Both the position numbers and the translations under genes were made by a program. This document shows positions 45,193-52,930 of a DNA stretch of 64,000 bases, piece after piece (the first letter of the stretch is position 1; each line of letters starts with the position of its first letter). The stretch comes from Oceanipulchritudo sp049975345. GTDB taxonomy: Bacteria > Verrucomicrobiota > Verrucomicrobiia > Opitutales > Oceanipulchritudinaceae. The notes beneath the pieces were generated by a model. It was given only the letters and a program-made list of their open reading frames with translations. It ran no database searches and was not told the origin of the DNA. The stretch is from contig JBNGDP010000002.1 of assembly GCA_049975345.1 (NCBI GenBank), positions 31,667 through 95,666 of the forward strand, given 5' to 3'.

Positions 45193-46590
45193 CTACCGCT
45201 GATTGGGATACTCGACGGAGCGCTGGCTACCGGTTTTCTGGCTGCGGGCGGCGCGGATTTCGGCCTTGGGCTCGCCGGCGAGTTTCATGCGACGCAGCAG
45301 GGTTGCCCGGAAGCCCTTGCGCAGCCCGGCATGGGCCCGCGAATCAACCAGATTGGCCAGTTCGTAGGGATCGGTGCGCAGGTCGTAAAGCTCCGTTTCC
45401 CGGTAGACCGGGGCCGTCGCCTTTCCCTTGTCGGCATTGGACGCCGTGACGGCATATTTCCAGCGGCGGGTGCGCAGGGCCCGGCCGGGTGGCAGAAAAG
45501 CATCCCCGAACTGGATAAAGCTCTCCTCCGGCAAATGGGCGGTTTCGCCCCGGGTCACCGAAAGGAGGGACTTCCCCTGCATGGTCCTTGGAATTTCGAT
45601 ACCGGCGGTGTCGAGGAGGCTCGGGGCGAGGTCCACCAGGCTGGCGGGGCAGGTCTGCTCCCCTCCCCCGTTCCATTTCGGGCCCCACAGGGCGAAGGGA
45701 ATCCGTACCGAGGACTCGTGCGGGCTGCGCTTGTACTCGGCATTGCGGGTCTTGAAATGACAACCGTGGTCGCTGATGAAGACCATGACCGTCTCCTCCG
45801 CCTGGCCAAGGGACTCGACGGCATCCATGATCCGCCCCAGCCCGTCGTCCAGTCGCTTCACCATGGCACAATACCCGGCCCAGTCGCGGGCGCTGCTGCC
45901 CCCGAGGGCCTGCAGGTCGGGCGGGAGCCATTTCCCCATGAAATCGCGTTCCATCCCACGCGGCGCCGGATAGGAATCGTCCGTGTTCTGATGATGCGGC
46001 TCGAGGTAGGAAAGAAAGAGAAAATACGGCTTTTCGGGCTCCCTTGCCCGCTCCCCGACGTAGCGGATGGCCGCATCGGTCAGGGCGTCACTGCGGTAGC
46101 CCGGAAGCTGCACGGGATGGTCCTGTTCATCCCACAGCTGGGCCGAATAGGGACCGCTGACCAGCTCGATGCAGTTGCCGGCCAGCCAGTCCTCCCAGCC
46201 GCCGCGGTTCTTTTTCGGGACGGCCGCGGGCCCGGTGCCCTCGGAAAGGTGCCACTTGCCGATGTAACCGGTCCGGTAGCCGGCCGCCTTGAAAAGTTCC
46301 GCCAGTTTCGGGCTGCTTTTCTTCAATCCCGGGCCGTTGCACCAGACCCCCGTCTTCGTTGCATACTGGCCTGTCTGGATACAGCTCCGGGCCGGTCCGC
46401 AGACCGGTTGCGGTGTCACGGCCTCCTTGAAAAACGTTCCCTGGCGCGCCAGACGGTCCAGGTTCGGCGTCAGCCCCATCGGGTTGCCGTTCAGCCCGAG
46501 CGTGTCCCAACGCTGCTGGTCGGTGAAGAAAACGATGAAGTTCACAGGAATATCCGTACCGCCGGGTTCCCGAATGGCAAGGTCTTTCAA
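45193..46590 (-). CDS. Type I sulfatase (formylglycine-dependent)
   Basis: This 465-aa sulfatase has opening strand FIVFFTDQQRWDTLG (metal Asp), active-site signature CGPAR with the modified Cys at residue 64, GKWHL and metal-binding ISDHGCHF. The C-terminal subdomain ends in a basic tail. No classical signal peptide is visible. The longest frame starts at a TTG (46590) with GAGGGAA just before it. A GTG at 46545 would start right at the fold (VNFIVFF) and is a reasonable alternative. It lies 88 bp upstream of the LolA-like gene in the same direction and may head that operon. It is only distantly similar to the sulfatase at 7552. Confidence 0.9.
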   Translation of the reverse strand: MKDLAIREPGGTDIPVNFIVFFTDQQRWDTLGLNGNPMGLTPNLDRLARQGTFFKEAVTPQPVCGPARSCIQTGQYATKTGVWCNGPGLKKSSPKLAELFKAAGYRTGYIGKWHLSEGTGPAAVPKKNRGGWEDWLAGNCIELVSGPYSAQLWDEQDHPVQLPGYRSDALTDAAIRYVGERAREPEKPYFLFLSYLEPHHQNTDDSYPAPRGMERDFMGKWLPPDLQALGGSSARDWAGYCAMVKRLDDGLGRIMDAVESLGQAEETVMVFISDHGCHFKTRNAEYKRSPHESSVRIPFALWGPKWNGGGEQTCPASLVDLAPSLLDTAGIEIPRTMQGKSLLSVTRGETAHLPEESFIQFGDAFLPPGRALRTRRWKYAVTASNADKGKATAPVYRETELYDLRTDPYELANLVDSRAHAGLRKGFRATLLRRMKLAGEPKAEIRAARSQKTGSQRSVEYPNQR

Positions 46591-46717
46591 TTCCCTCTTC
46601 CTTCTGTGCGCGCGGATCTCGGTCAGCCGTCGCTCCTTTAGCTTCCTCCCGGCATTCGCGCGGCTTCTGCCCGAATAGAGAGTTGTGAAAGCGCTACGAC
46701 TGTGTCAGCTTCAACTC

Positions 46718-46969
46718 ATGGCAGAAATTGAAATGAACAAGGCGCTTTCCAGCCCGAGGAATGTCTTTGGTCACCCGGACAGGGTGCTTGCAGAGCAATC
46801 CCTTTCGCCTTCGCAAAAGCGGGAGATCCTGCTCCGCTGGCAGGCCGAGGCCATCCACATGCAGGAATCCGACGCGGAGGGCTTCTCCGGCGGGGAGCGC
46901 AGCCTGGTCGATGACATCGGCAGGGCCCTTGCAAGGCTGGACAGGGAAAACACCGGCGGCCCGATATAA
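46718..46969 (+). CDS. Small conserved-type soluble protein of unknown function
   Basis: This 83-residue acidic, helical protein reads MAEIEMNKALSSPRNVFG at its start. It continues with SLSPSQKREILLRWQAEA and a Gly-containing segment before a C-terminal helix (SLVDDIGRALARLD). The pattern (a short loop, a P-x-x-K-x-x-I-L-x-x-W helix, then a hydrophilic C-terminus) resembles small uncharacterised proteins known from proteobacteria. No enzyme motif is seen. I took ATG 46718; a GTG at 46685 and ATG at 46733 are alternatives. It is divergent from the sulfatase and upstream of the RND operon. Confidence 0.65.
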   Translation: MAEIEMNKALSSPRNVFGHPDRVLAEQSLSPSQKREILLRWQAEAIHMQESDAEGFSGGERSLVDDIGRALARLDRENTGGPI

Positions 46970-47155
46970 AGGACGCGGTCAGCCCGCCCCGATACAGGAT
47001 CTCCTCTCCCGCATGCCACGGAAAGGCATCGTGGATGGCCCCGTCGGATCACTTTCGGGCGATTTGGACACCCAGATATAAAGGCACGGGCTGGGTGGCA
47101 AAATGGCGGAATGTGGTTAGCATGCCCCAGGATCCATACTATACAGAAGCTGGTA

Positions 47156-48538
47156 ATGATGAAAAACATTGGAAAGATGTTTCTTTTTTTGGGAGCCGTC
47201 CTGCTGGGCGGCTGTGTCCAGGTGGCGCCGCCCGGCGAGGATTCGCTGGAGGTGGCGGTCCCGGGCGAATGGACGACGCGGGCCACGGGCACGGAACCGC
47301 ATGGCTGGCTGGCTGATTTTGGCGACCCGCAACTGCAGGCCCTGATCGGGGAGGCGCTTGGGGGGAACCTGCAGCTGCAATCGGGCATGGCGCGGCTTGA
47401 CCAGGCGATGGCCCTGGCGCGCATCGAGGGAGCGGACCGGCTGCCTGCCCTGTCGCTCACCGGGAGTGCGCAGCGGTCGATGGGCAACAACCTGCAGGAT
47501 CCGCCGGTGCGGAACCGTTCCGACCGTTTTGAACTGGGCGCGGTGGTCAGCTGGGAACTGGATGTCTGGGGACGCGTCCGGGCGCAGGCTCTTGCGGCAA
47601 ACGCCGATGCGGAGGCGGCCGAGGCGGATTTCCAGGCCTTGCGGCTTTCGCTGGCCAATCGCGTGGCGCAGGCCTGGTTCAACGCCATCGAGGCACGCCA
47701 GCAGGAGGCCCTTGCCCTGGAAACCCTGAACTCTTTCGAGGCAAACTTGAAAACCGTTGAGGAACGCTTCAACCGGGGCCTGACTCCCGCCCTCGACCTG
47801 CGCCTGACGCGCGCGAACGTGGCCACCGCGCGTTCCACCCATGCCCTGCAGAAGCGGCTTGCCGATTCCGCGGTGCGGCAACTGGAGGTCCTGCTGGGCC
47901 GTTATCCCTCGGGCAGCATGGTTTCCCGGGGGGAACTTCCGGCCCTGGAGGATACCATTCCGGCGGGCCTGCCATCCGGTTTGTTGTCCCGGCGTCCGGA
48001 CATCCGGGCCTCGGCACGGCGGTTGATGGCCGCCGATAGCCGCCTGATTGAAAGCGAGCGGGCCCTCCTGCCCTCCCTCAGCCTGACGGCACGGTACGGG
48101 AGCGCCAGCGGGGAACTTGAGAATCTGCTCGAGGATCCCTTTGATGTCTGGAGCCTGCTGGGCAACCTGTCGGCCCCGCTGTTTCAAGGCGGCCGCCTGC
48201 GGGCCAACGTGGACCTTTCGGAGGCGCGCCGGCAGGAAGCCCTGGCGAATTACCGCGATACCGTGCTGACCGCCTTCCGTGAGGTGGAATCCTCCCTTGC
48301 CGGGGAAACCTACATCCGCGATCAACTGGAGGCGCTCCGGCTTTCGGCGGAGGAATCCATCGGGGCGCAGGAGCTGGCCGAGGAGCGCTACGAGGGCGGC
48401 CTGACCGACATCGTCACCGTTCTTGAATCGCAGCGGCGGGCCTTCACCGCGCGCAGTGCCATGCTGGCCGTGCACAACCAGCTGCTTCAGAACCGTCTTT
48501 CCCTCTACCTCGCCCTGGGCGGGGAATTTTCTGAATGA
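47156..48538 (+). CDS. RND efflux outer-membrane lipoprotein, TolC/NodT family
   Basis: This protein of about 460 aa has a lipoprotein signal ending LLGGC, with the lipidated Cys at residue 20. Two outer-membrane-efflux repeats follow, with long coiled-coil helices. Family landmarks are the WELDVWGRVRAQ segment, LPSGLLSRRPDIRASARRL and the C-terminal RYEGGLTDIVTVLESQR. It forms the trimeric exit duct of a tripartite pump. The start pair ATG ATG at 47156/47159 gives the proper lipoprotein signal; the upstream frame to 47111 does not. Its stop overlaps the start of the adaptor gene by 4 bp (ATGA). Confidence 0.92.
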   Translation: MMKNIGKMFLFLGAVLLGGCVQVAPPGEDSLEVAVPGEWTTRATGTEPHGWLADFGDPQLQALIGEALGGNLQLQSGMARLDQAMALARIEGADRLPALSLTGSAQRSMGNNLQDPPVRNRSDRFELGAVVSWELDVWGRVRAQALAANADAEAAEADFQALRLSLANRVAQAWFNAIEARQQEALALETLNSFEANLKTVEERFNRGLTPALDLRLTRANVATARSTHALQKRLADSAVRQLEVLLGRYPSGSMVSRGELPALEDTIPAGLPSGLLSRRPDIRASARRLMAADSRLIESERALLPSLSLTARYGSASGELENLLEDPFDVWSLLGNLSAPLFQGGRLRANVDLSEARRQEALANYRDTVLTAFREVESSLAGETYIRDQLEALRLSAEESIGAQELAEERYEGGLTDIVTVLESQRRAFTARSAMLAVHNQLLQNRLSLYLALGGEFSE

Positions 48539-49713
48539 AACCCGTATTGAAAATTCTTCGACGAACCCTGCCCTTCTGGATTCTGGCGGGGGGGATTGTC
48601 TTCTTTTACTTCCTTGTGGCGACGAAGCCGCAGGCCCAGCGCCGGGCGCCCCCCGAACCGGTCATCCAGGTCGAGGCCATGCGCATGGAGCCGCGGGATT
48701 TCACGATCATGCTGGATTCCCAGGGCACCGTTTCGGCCCGCACGGAGAGCACGCTGATCCCCGAGGTCTCCGGCAAGATCATCAAGGTGGCCCCCAACTT
48801 CCGCGAGGGCGGCTTTTTCGAGGAGGGAGACCTGCTGTTGCAGATTGATCCGAGTGATTACGAGACGGCCCTGACCATTGCCGAGGCGAACCTCGCGGAG
48901 GCCAGGGTGCGCCTGGCCGAGGAAGAGGCCCAGGCCGACCAGGCGACAAGGGACTGGGAGCGGCTCGGGGCCGGGGACTCCCCCAGTGAACTCGTCCTCC
49001 GCCGGCCCCAGTTGGCCCTTGCCCGGGCCAATGTGGCCGCCGCCAAGGCCCGCCTGGACGAGGCGCGCCGCAACCTTGAGGACACCCGGATCACCGCGCC
49101 CTACGAGGGTCGTGTCCTCGAACAGCATGTCGACATCGGCCAGGTGGTCTCTCCCGGCACCATGCTCGCCGAAATCTACGCGGTGGATTACGCGGAAATT
49201 CGGCTCCCCCTGACCATTGAGGAATACGCGTTCCTGAACCTTCCGCCGACCATTCGCGGGGCCGAGAAGGAACCCTACGCCCTGCCCGTCACCCTGCAGG
49301 CCCGGTTCGGGACGGAGGAGGTCTCCTGGAAGGGACGGATCGTCCGGGTGGAGGGGGCCATCGACACCCGCAGCCGGCAGATTTTTGTCGTCGCCCAGGT
49401 CGATGATCCCTATGGACCGGCCCACCCCCAGCCCCTGAAAGTCGGCCTGTTTGTGGAGGCCCGGATCCAGGGGACCACCCTGCAGGATGTGTATATCCTG
49501 CCGAGGACGGCCCTTCGCGAGGCCCGCTACGTTCTTACCATCGACGATGAGGACCGGATCTTCCGTGTCCCCGTGGATCCCCTCTGGAGCAACGCCGACG
49601 TGGTCGTCTTCCGGGAGCAATCCATCGCGCCCGGCACCCTCGCGGCCATCACCCGGATTCCCCTGGCCATCGACGGTATGCACGTCCAACCGACCCCCGT
49701 GGAGGAACCTTAG
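48535..49713 (+). CDS. RND efflux periplasmic adaptor (membrane fusion protein)
   Basis: This 392-aa adaptor has an N-terminal membrane anchor at about residues 12-30. A lipoyl-like half (VSGKIIKVAPNFREGGFF) follows, then a coiled-coil hairpin at about 118-190 with many Ala, Arg and Glu. The second lipoyl half is DTRITAPYEGRVLEQHVDIGQVV. Beta-barrel and membrane-proximal domains end the chain. It bridges the RND pump and the outer-membrane duct. It overlaps the duct gene by 4 bp, and its stop codon lies in the first unit of a heptamer repeat that fills the gap to the pump gene. Confidence 0.92.
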   Translation: MKPVLKILRRTLPFWILAGGIVFFYFLVATKPQAQRRAPPEPVIQVEAMRMEPRDFTIMLDSQGTVSARTESTLIPEVSGKIIKVAPNFREGGFFEEGDLLLQIDPSDYETALTIAEANLAEARVRLAEEEAQADQATRDWERLGAGDSPSELVLRRPQLALARANVAAAKARLDEARRNLEDTRITAPYEGRVLEQHVDIGQVVSPGTMLAEIYAVDYAEIRLPLTIEEYAFLNLPPTIRGAEKEPYALPVTLQARFGTEEVSWKGRIVRVEGAIDTRSRQIFVVAQVDDPYGPAHPQPLKVGLFVEARIQGTTLQDVYILPRTALREARYVLTIDDEDRIFRVPVDPLWSNADVVVFREQSIAPGTLAAITRIPLAIDGMHVQPTPVEEP

Positions 49714-49737
49714 ACCTACGACCTTAGACCTTTGACC
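49710..49737. repeat. Four-unit heptamer tandem repeat between adaptor and RND pump genes
   Basis: The gap consists of TTAGACC, TACGACC, TTAGACC and TTTGACC. The first unit includes the adaptor stop codon, and the array ends 4 bp before the pump's ATG. No Shine-Dalgarno sequence is seen in the gap. The units share TTGACC/TAGACC character with the array at 30950-30984. Confidence 0.85.
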
Positions 49738-49741
49738 CGTT

Positions 49742-52700
49742 ATGATCGCCTACTTCGCACGAAACCGCGTTGCCGCCAATATCCTCATGGCGGCGATTTG
49801 CGTGATCGGATTGGTCTCCGCCCTCAACCGGCTGACCCTTGAGGTCTTCCCCAGCGTGGAGGCCGACGTGGTCAACGTCCGCGTGATCTATCCCGGATCG
49901 ACGCCGACCGAATCCGAGGAGGCGATCGGCGTGCGCATCGAGGAGGCCATCCAGGACCTCCAGGGTATCGACCGCATCTATACAAACGCGTCGGAAGGCT
50001 CCGTGACCGTCACCACCGAGGTGCAAAAGGGCTACGAGCCGAGGACCCTGCTGGACGATATCAAGAACCGGATCGACTCCATCAGCACCTTCCCGGAGGA
50101 TGCCGAGCGGCCCATCATCGAGCAACCCGCCATCTCCGAGCGCGTGCTCAACATCGTCCTTTCCGGCCCCCTTACGGAAAAGGACCTCAAGCACCTCGGC
50201 GAGCGTATCCGCGACGAGATCACCAACCTGCCCGGCGTCACACAGGTCGGGCTGCGCGGGGTCCGCCCGTATGAGGTGGCGATCGAGGTTTCCGAGAACA
50301 CCCTCCAGGCCTACGGGCTTACCTTCGCGGATGTCGCCAACGCCATCCGCCGCTCCTCCGTCGACCTGTCCGCCGGGCGCATCCGCACCCGCGGGGGGGA
50401 CGTCCTCCTCCGGACCGACGCGGAGGCCCAGTTCCAGGAGGAATTCGAGGAGATTGTCGTCCGCACGCGGGAGGACGGGACGCGCCTGAGCCTCGCCGAC
50501 ATCGCCACCGTCCGGGACGGGTTCGATGAGAACATCATGTATTCCGAATTCAACGGAAAACGGGCCGTCATGGTCGACGTCTTCCGGGTCGGCGACCAGA
50601 GCGTGATCGAGCTGGCCGGCACCGTGAAGGATTACGTCGCCCGTTCCCAGAGCACCCTGCCCGAGGGGGTCACCCTGACCGTCTGGAGCGACTGGTCAAA
50701 GACGATCGAGGACCGCCTCAACACCCTGACAGGCAGCCTGCTCTGGGGGGGTGTATTGGTTTTTCTGATACTGGCGGCCTTCCTCCGGTTCTCGGTCGCC
50801 ATGTTCGTCGCCATCGGGGTCCCGGTCAGTTTCCTCGGGGGGCTAGCCATCATGCCCCTCTTCGGCATTTCCCTGAACCTGCTCTCGATGTTCGCCTTCA
50901 TCATGGTGCTGGGGATCGTCGTCGATGACGCCATTGTCACCGGGGAAAACGTGTTCAACCACCTGCGCAGGGGCGGGGACCCGACCGAAGCGGCCATCCG
51001 CGGCACCCACGAGGTCAGCGTTCCCGTCACTTTCGGGGTGTTGACGACCATGATCGCCTTCATTCCCCTGATGCTCCTTCCCGGGCGCCGGGGGGCGTTC
51101 TTCTCGGTCATCTCCATCGTCGTCATCGCCTGCCTGGCCTTTTCCCTTGTCCAGTCGAAGCTTGTCCTGCCGGCGCACATGAGCCTGCTTTCCCACATCG
51201 GGCGGAAGGGGGAGAAGCTGAACCCGCTCCAGCGCTTCCAGCGGATCTTCGCCGACGGCCTGGAATGGTTCATCAAGCGCGTCTACCGGCCCATGCTTCA
51301 TGTGGCGATCAAGTACCGCTACAGCACGGCGATGGTCTTCATCGTGGCCCTCCTCATCACCGCGGGGTTCCTCTCCACCGGACGGATCAAGTTCTTCTTC
51401 TTTCCGAGGATTGAAAGCGATACGGTGACGGTGCGCCTCGACATGCCGATCGGGACACCGGTTGAGGTGACCGAGCGATACGTGCGCCAGATCGCCGACG
51501 CCGCCCTTCAGGTCCGGGACCGCTTCAACAAGGAGTTCGGGGAGGATACCGTCCAGAACATCCTCATGACCGTCGGCGGCCAACCGTTTGGAAGCCGTTT
51601 TGGAATGGGAGACAGCGGCCAGAGCCATCTTGGCGAGGTCATTCTCGAACTGGCCCCGGGCGAGACCCGCAACCCCGCCGTTTCCGCCTTCTCGGTTTCC
51701 GGCGCCTGGCGGGACAAGGTCGGCTTTGTCCCCGGCGGCGAGGTCAGCTACATCTTTTCGCGTTCCAGTTCCGGGGCGCCCATCGATGTGCAACTCTCCG
51801 GTCCGGACTTCAGGGAGCTCGACGCCCTGGCGGCCCGGCTCAAGGAGCAGCTCGCCACGTACCCGGGAGTTGTCGACATCGTGGATTCCTTCGAGGCCGG
51901 GAAGGATGAGTTGAAGCTGACCCTCAAGCCGGCGGCCCGCAATCTCGGCCTCACTTCGGAGGACCTCGCCCGGCAGGTCCGGCAAGCCTTCTTCGGCTTG
52001 GAAGCCCAGCGAATCCAGCGCGGTCGCGACGACGTCCGCGTCATGGTCCGCTATCCCGAGGAGGAACGCCGCAGCCTCGCCAATCTCGAGAAAATGCGCA
52101 TCCGCACCCCGGAGGGGAACGAGGTGCCCTTCTCCGAGGTCGCCGACGCGGAAATGGGCAAGAGCCTCCCCAACATCCGCCGTGTGGACCGGAACCGGAC
52201 CCTCAACGTCACCGCCGACATCGAGGAGGGGAAGGGCGATGTCGAGGCCATCAAGGCGGACCTGGTTGAAAATTACCTGCCCGATCTGCTCGCGCTCCAT
52301 CCTGCAATTTCCTTTTCCCTCGAGGGCGAGGCAAGGGAGCAGCGGGAGAGTTTTGAGAGCCTGCGATATGGGGTCCTCCTTGTCCTTTTCGGCATTTACG
52401 CCATGCTGGCCATCGTCTTCCGATCCTATCTGCAGCCGTTCATTATCATGCTGATCATTCCCTTCAGCGCGATCGGGGCCATCCTGTTTCATGTCGTTCG
52501 CGGGGATACCCTCAGCATCATGTCGATCCTTGGGATTCTCGCCCTCATCGGTGTCGTGGTGAACGACAGCCTTGTTCTCGTTGATTATGTCAACCGCCGG
52601 CGCAACGAGGGCTATTCCCTTTTACGGGCCGTTTCCACGGCCGGAGTCGCCCGCTTCCGCCCCATCCTCCTCACCTCCCTGACCACCATTGCCGGCCTCA

Positions 52701-52879
52701 CCCCCCTGCTTCTCGAAAAAAGCCGCCAGGCCCAGTTCCTCATTCCCATGGCCGTCTCGCTTGCCGGGGGAATCGCCTTCGCCACCTTCCTTACCCTCTT
52801 TCTGGTCCCCATGATTTACCTTATCTTCGAGGATATCGGCAAGGGCTTCCGCAAGGCCTTCGCCTGGTGGCGAAAATGA
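49742..52879 (+). CDS. RND efflux pump, AcrB-type inner-membrane permease
   Basis: This 1045-aa RND transporter has the duplicated layout of one helix, a large periplasmic loop and a helix bundle in each half. TM4 carries the proton-relay pair in GIVVDDAIVTGENVFNHL (about residue 395). TM10 reads GVVVNDSLVLVDYVN (about 936), where many AcrB relatives have Lys. That Asn occurs in an uncharacterised branch of the HAE family, so coupling details may differ. Porter-domain segments RSSVDLSAGRIRTRGGD and FSRSSSGAPIDVQLSGP are present. It exports drugs, lipids or other amphiphiles; the substrate is unknown. With the two preceding genes it forms a complete pump. Its ATG follows a heptamer repeat with no visible ribosome site. 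Confidence 0.93.
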   Translation: MIAYFARNRVAANILMAAICVIGLVSALNRLTLEVFPSVEADVVNVRVIYPGSTPTESEEAIGVRIEEAIQDLQGIDRIYTNASEGSVTVTTEVQKGYEPRTLLDDIKNRIDSISTFPEDAERPIIEQPAISERVLNIVLSGPLTEKDLKHLGERIRDEITNLPGVTQVGLRGVRPYEVAIEVSENTLQAYGLTFADVANAIRRSSVDLSAGRIRTRGGDVLLRTDAEAQFQEEFEEIVVRTREDGTRLSLADIATVRDGFDENIMYSEFNGKRAVMVDVFRVGDQSVIELAGTVKDYVARSQSTLPEGVTLTVWSDWSKTIEDRLNTLTGSLLWGGVLVFLILAAFLRFSVAMFVAIGVPVSFLGGLAIMPLFGISLNLLSMFAFIMVLGIVVDDAIVTGENVFNHLRRGGDPTEAAIRGTHEVSVPVTFGVLTTMIAFIPLMLLPGRRGAFFSVISIVVIACLAFSLVQSKLVLPAHMSLLSHIGRKGEKLNPLQRFQRIFADGLEWFIKRVYRPMLHVAIKYRYSTAMVFIVALLITAGFLSTGRIKFFFFPRIESDTVTVRLDMPIGTPVEVTERYVRQIADAALQVRDRFNKEFGEDTVQNILMTVGGQPFGSRFGMGDSGQSHLGEVILELAPGETRNPAVSAFSVSGAWRDKVGFVPGGEVSYIFSRSSSGAPIDVQLSGPDFRELDALAARLKEQLATYPGVVDIVDSFEAGKDELKLTLKPAARNLGLTSEDLARQVRQAFFGLEAQRIQRGRDDVRVMVRYPEEERRSLANLEKMRIRTPEGNEVPFSEVADAEMGKSLPNIRRVDRNRTLNVTADIEEGKGDVEAIKADLVENYLPDLLALHPAISFSLEGEAREQRESFESLRYGVLLVLFGIYAMLAIVFRSYLQPFIIMLIIPFSAIGAILFHVVRGDTLSIMSILGILALIGVVVNDSLVLVDYVNRRRNEGYSLLRAVSTAGVARFRPILLTSLTTIAGLTPLLLEKSRQAQFLIPMAVSLAGGIAFATFLTLFLVPMIYLIFEDIGKGFRKAFAWWRK

Positions 52880-52930
52880 TCCCCGCCGGTGTTTCCTGAT
52901 TGGATTCCGAGCGTTCCTCCACAGAATGTG

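Noticed and set aside
46684..46700. GTGAAAGCGCTACGAC resembling a LacI-type operator upstream of the sulfatase
   Set aside because: Only the central AAGCGCT core is symmetrical; too few matching positions to call, and no LacI-family gene lies nearby.
46963..47084. GATATAAAGG occurring at 46963-46972 and again at 47075-47084
   Set aside because: Two copies of a 10-mer without further similarity or symmetry; the first covers a stop codon. Probably chance.
50843..52492. 549-codon open frame on the minus strand
   Set aside because: It lies antisense inside the RND pump gene; no motif and highly charged composition.
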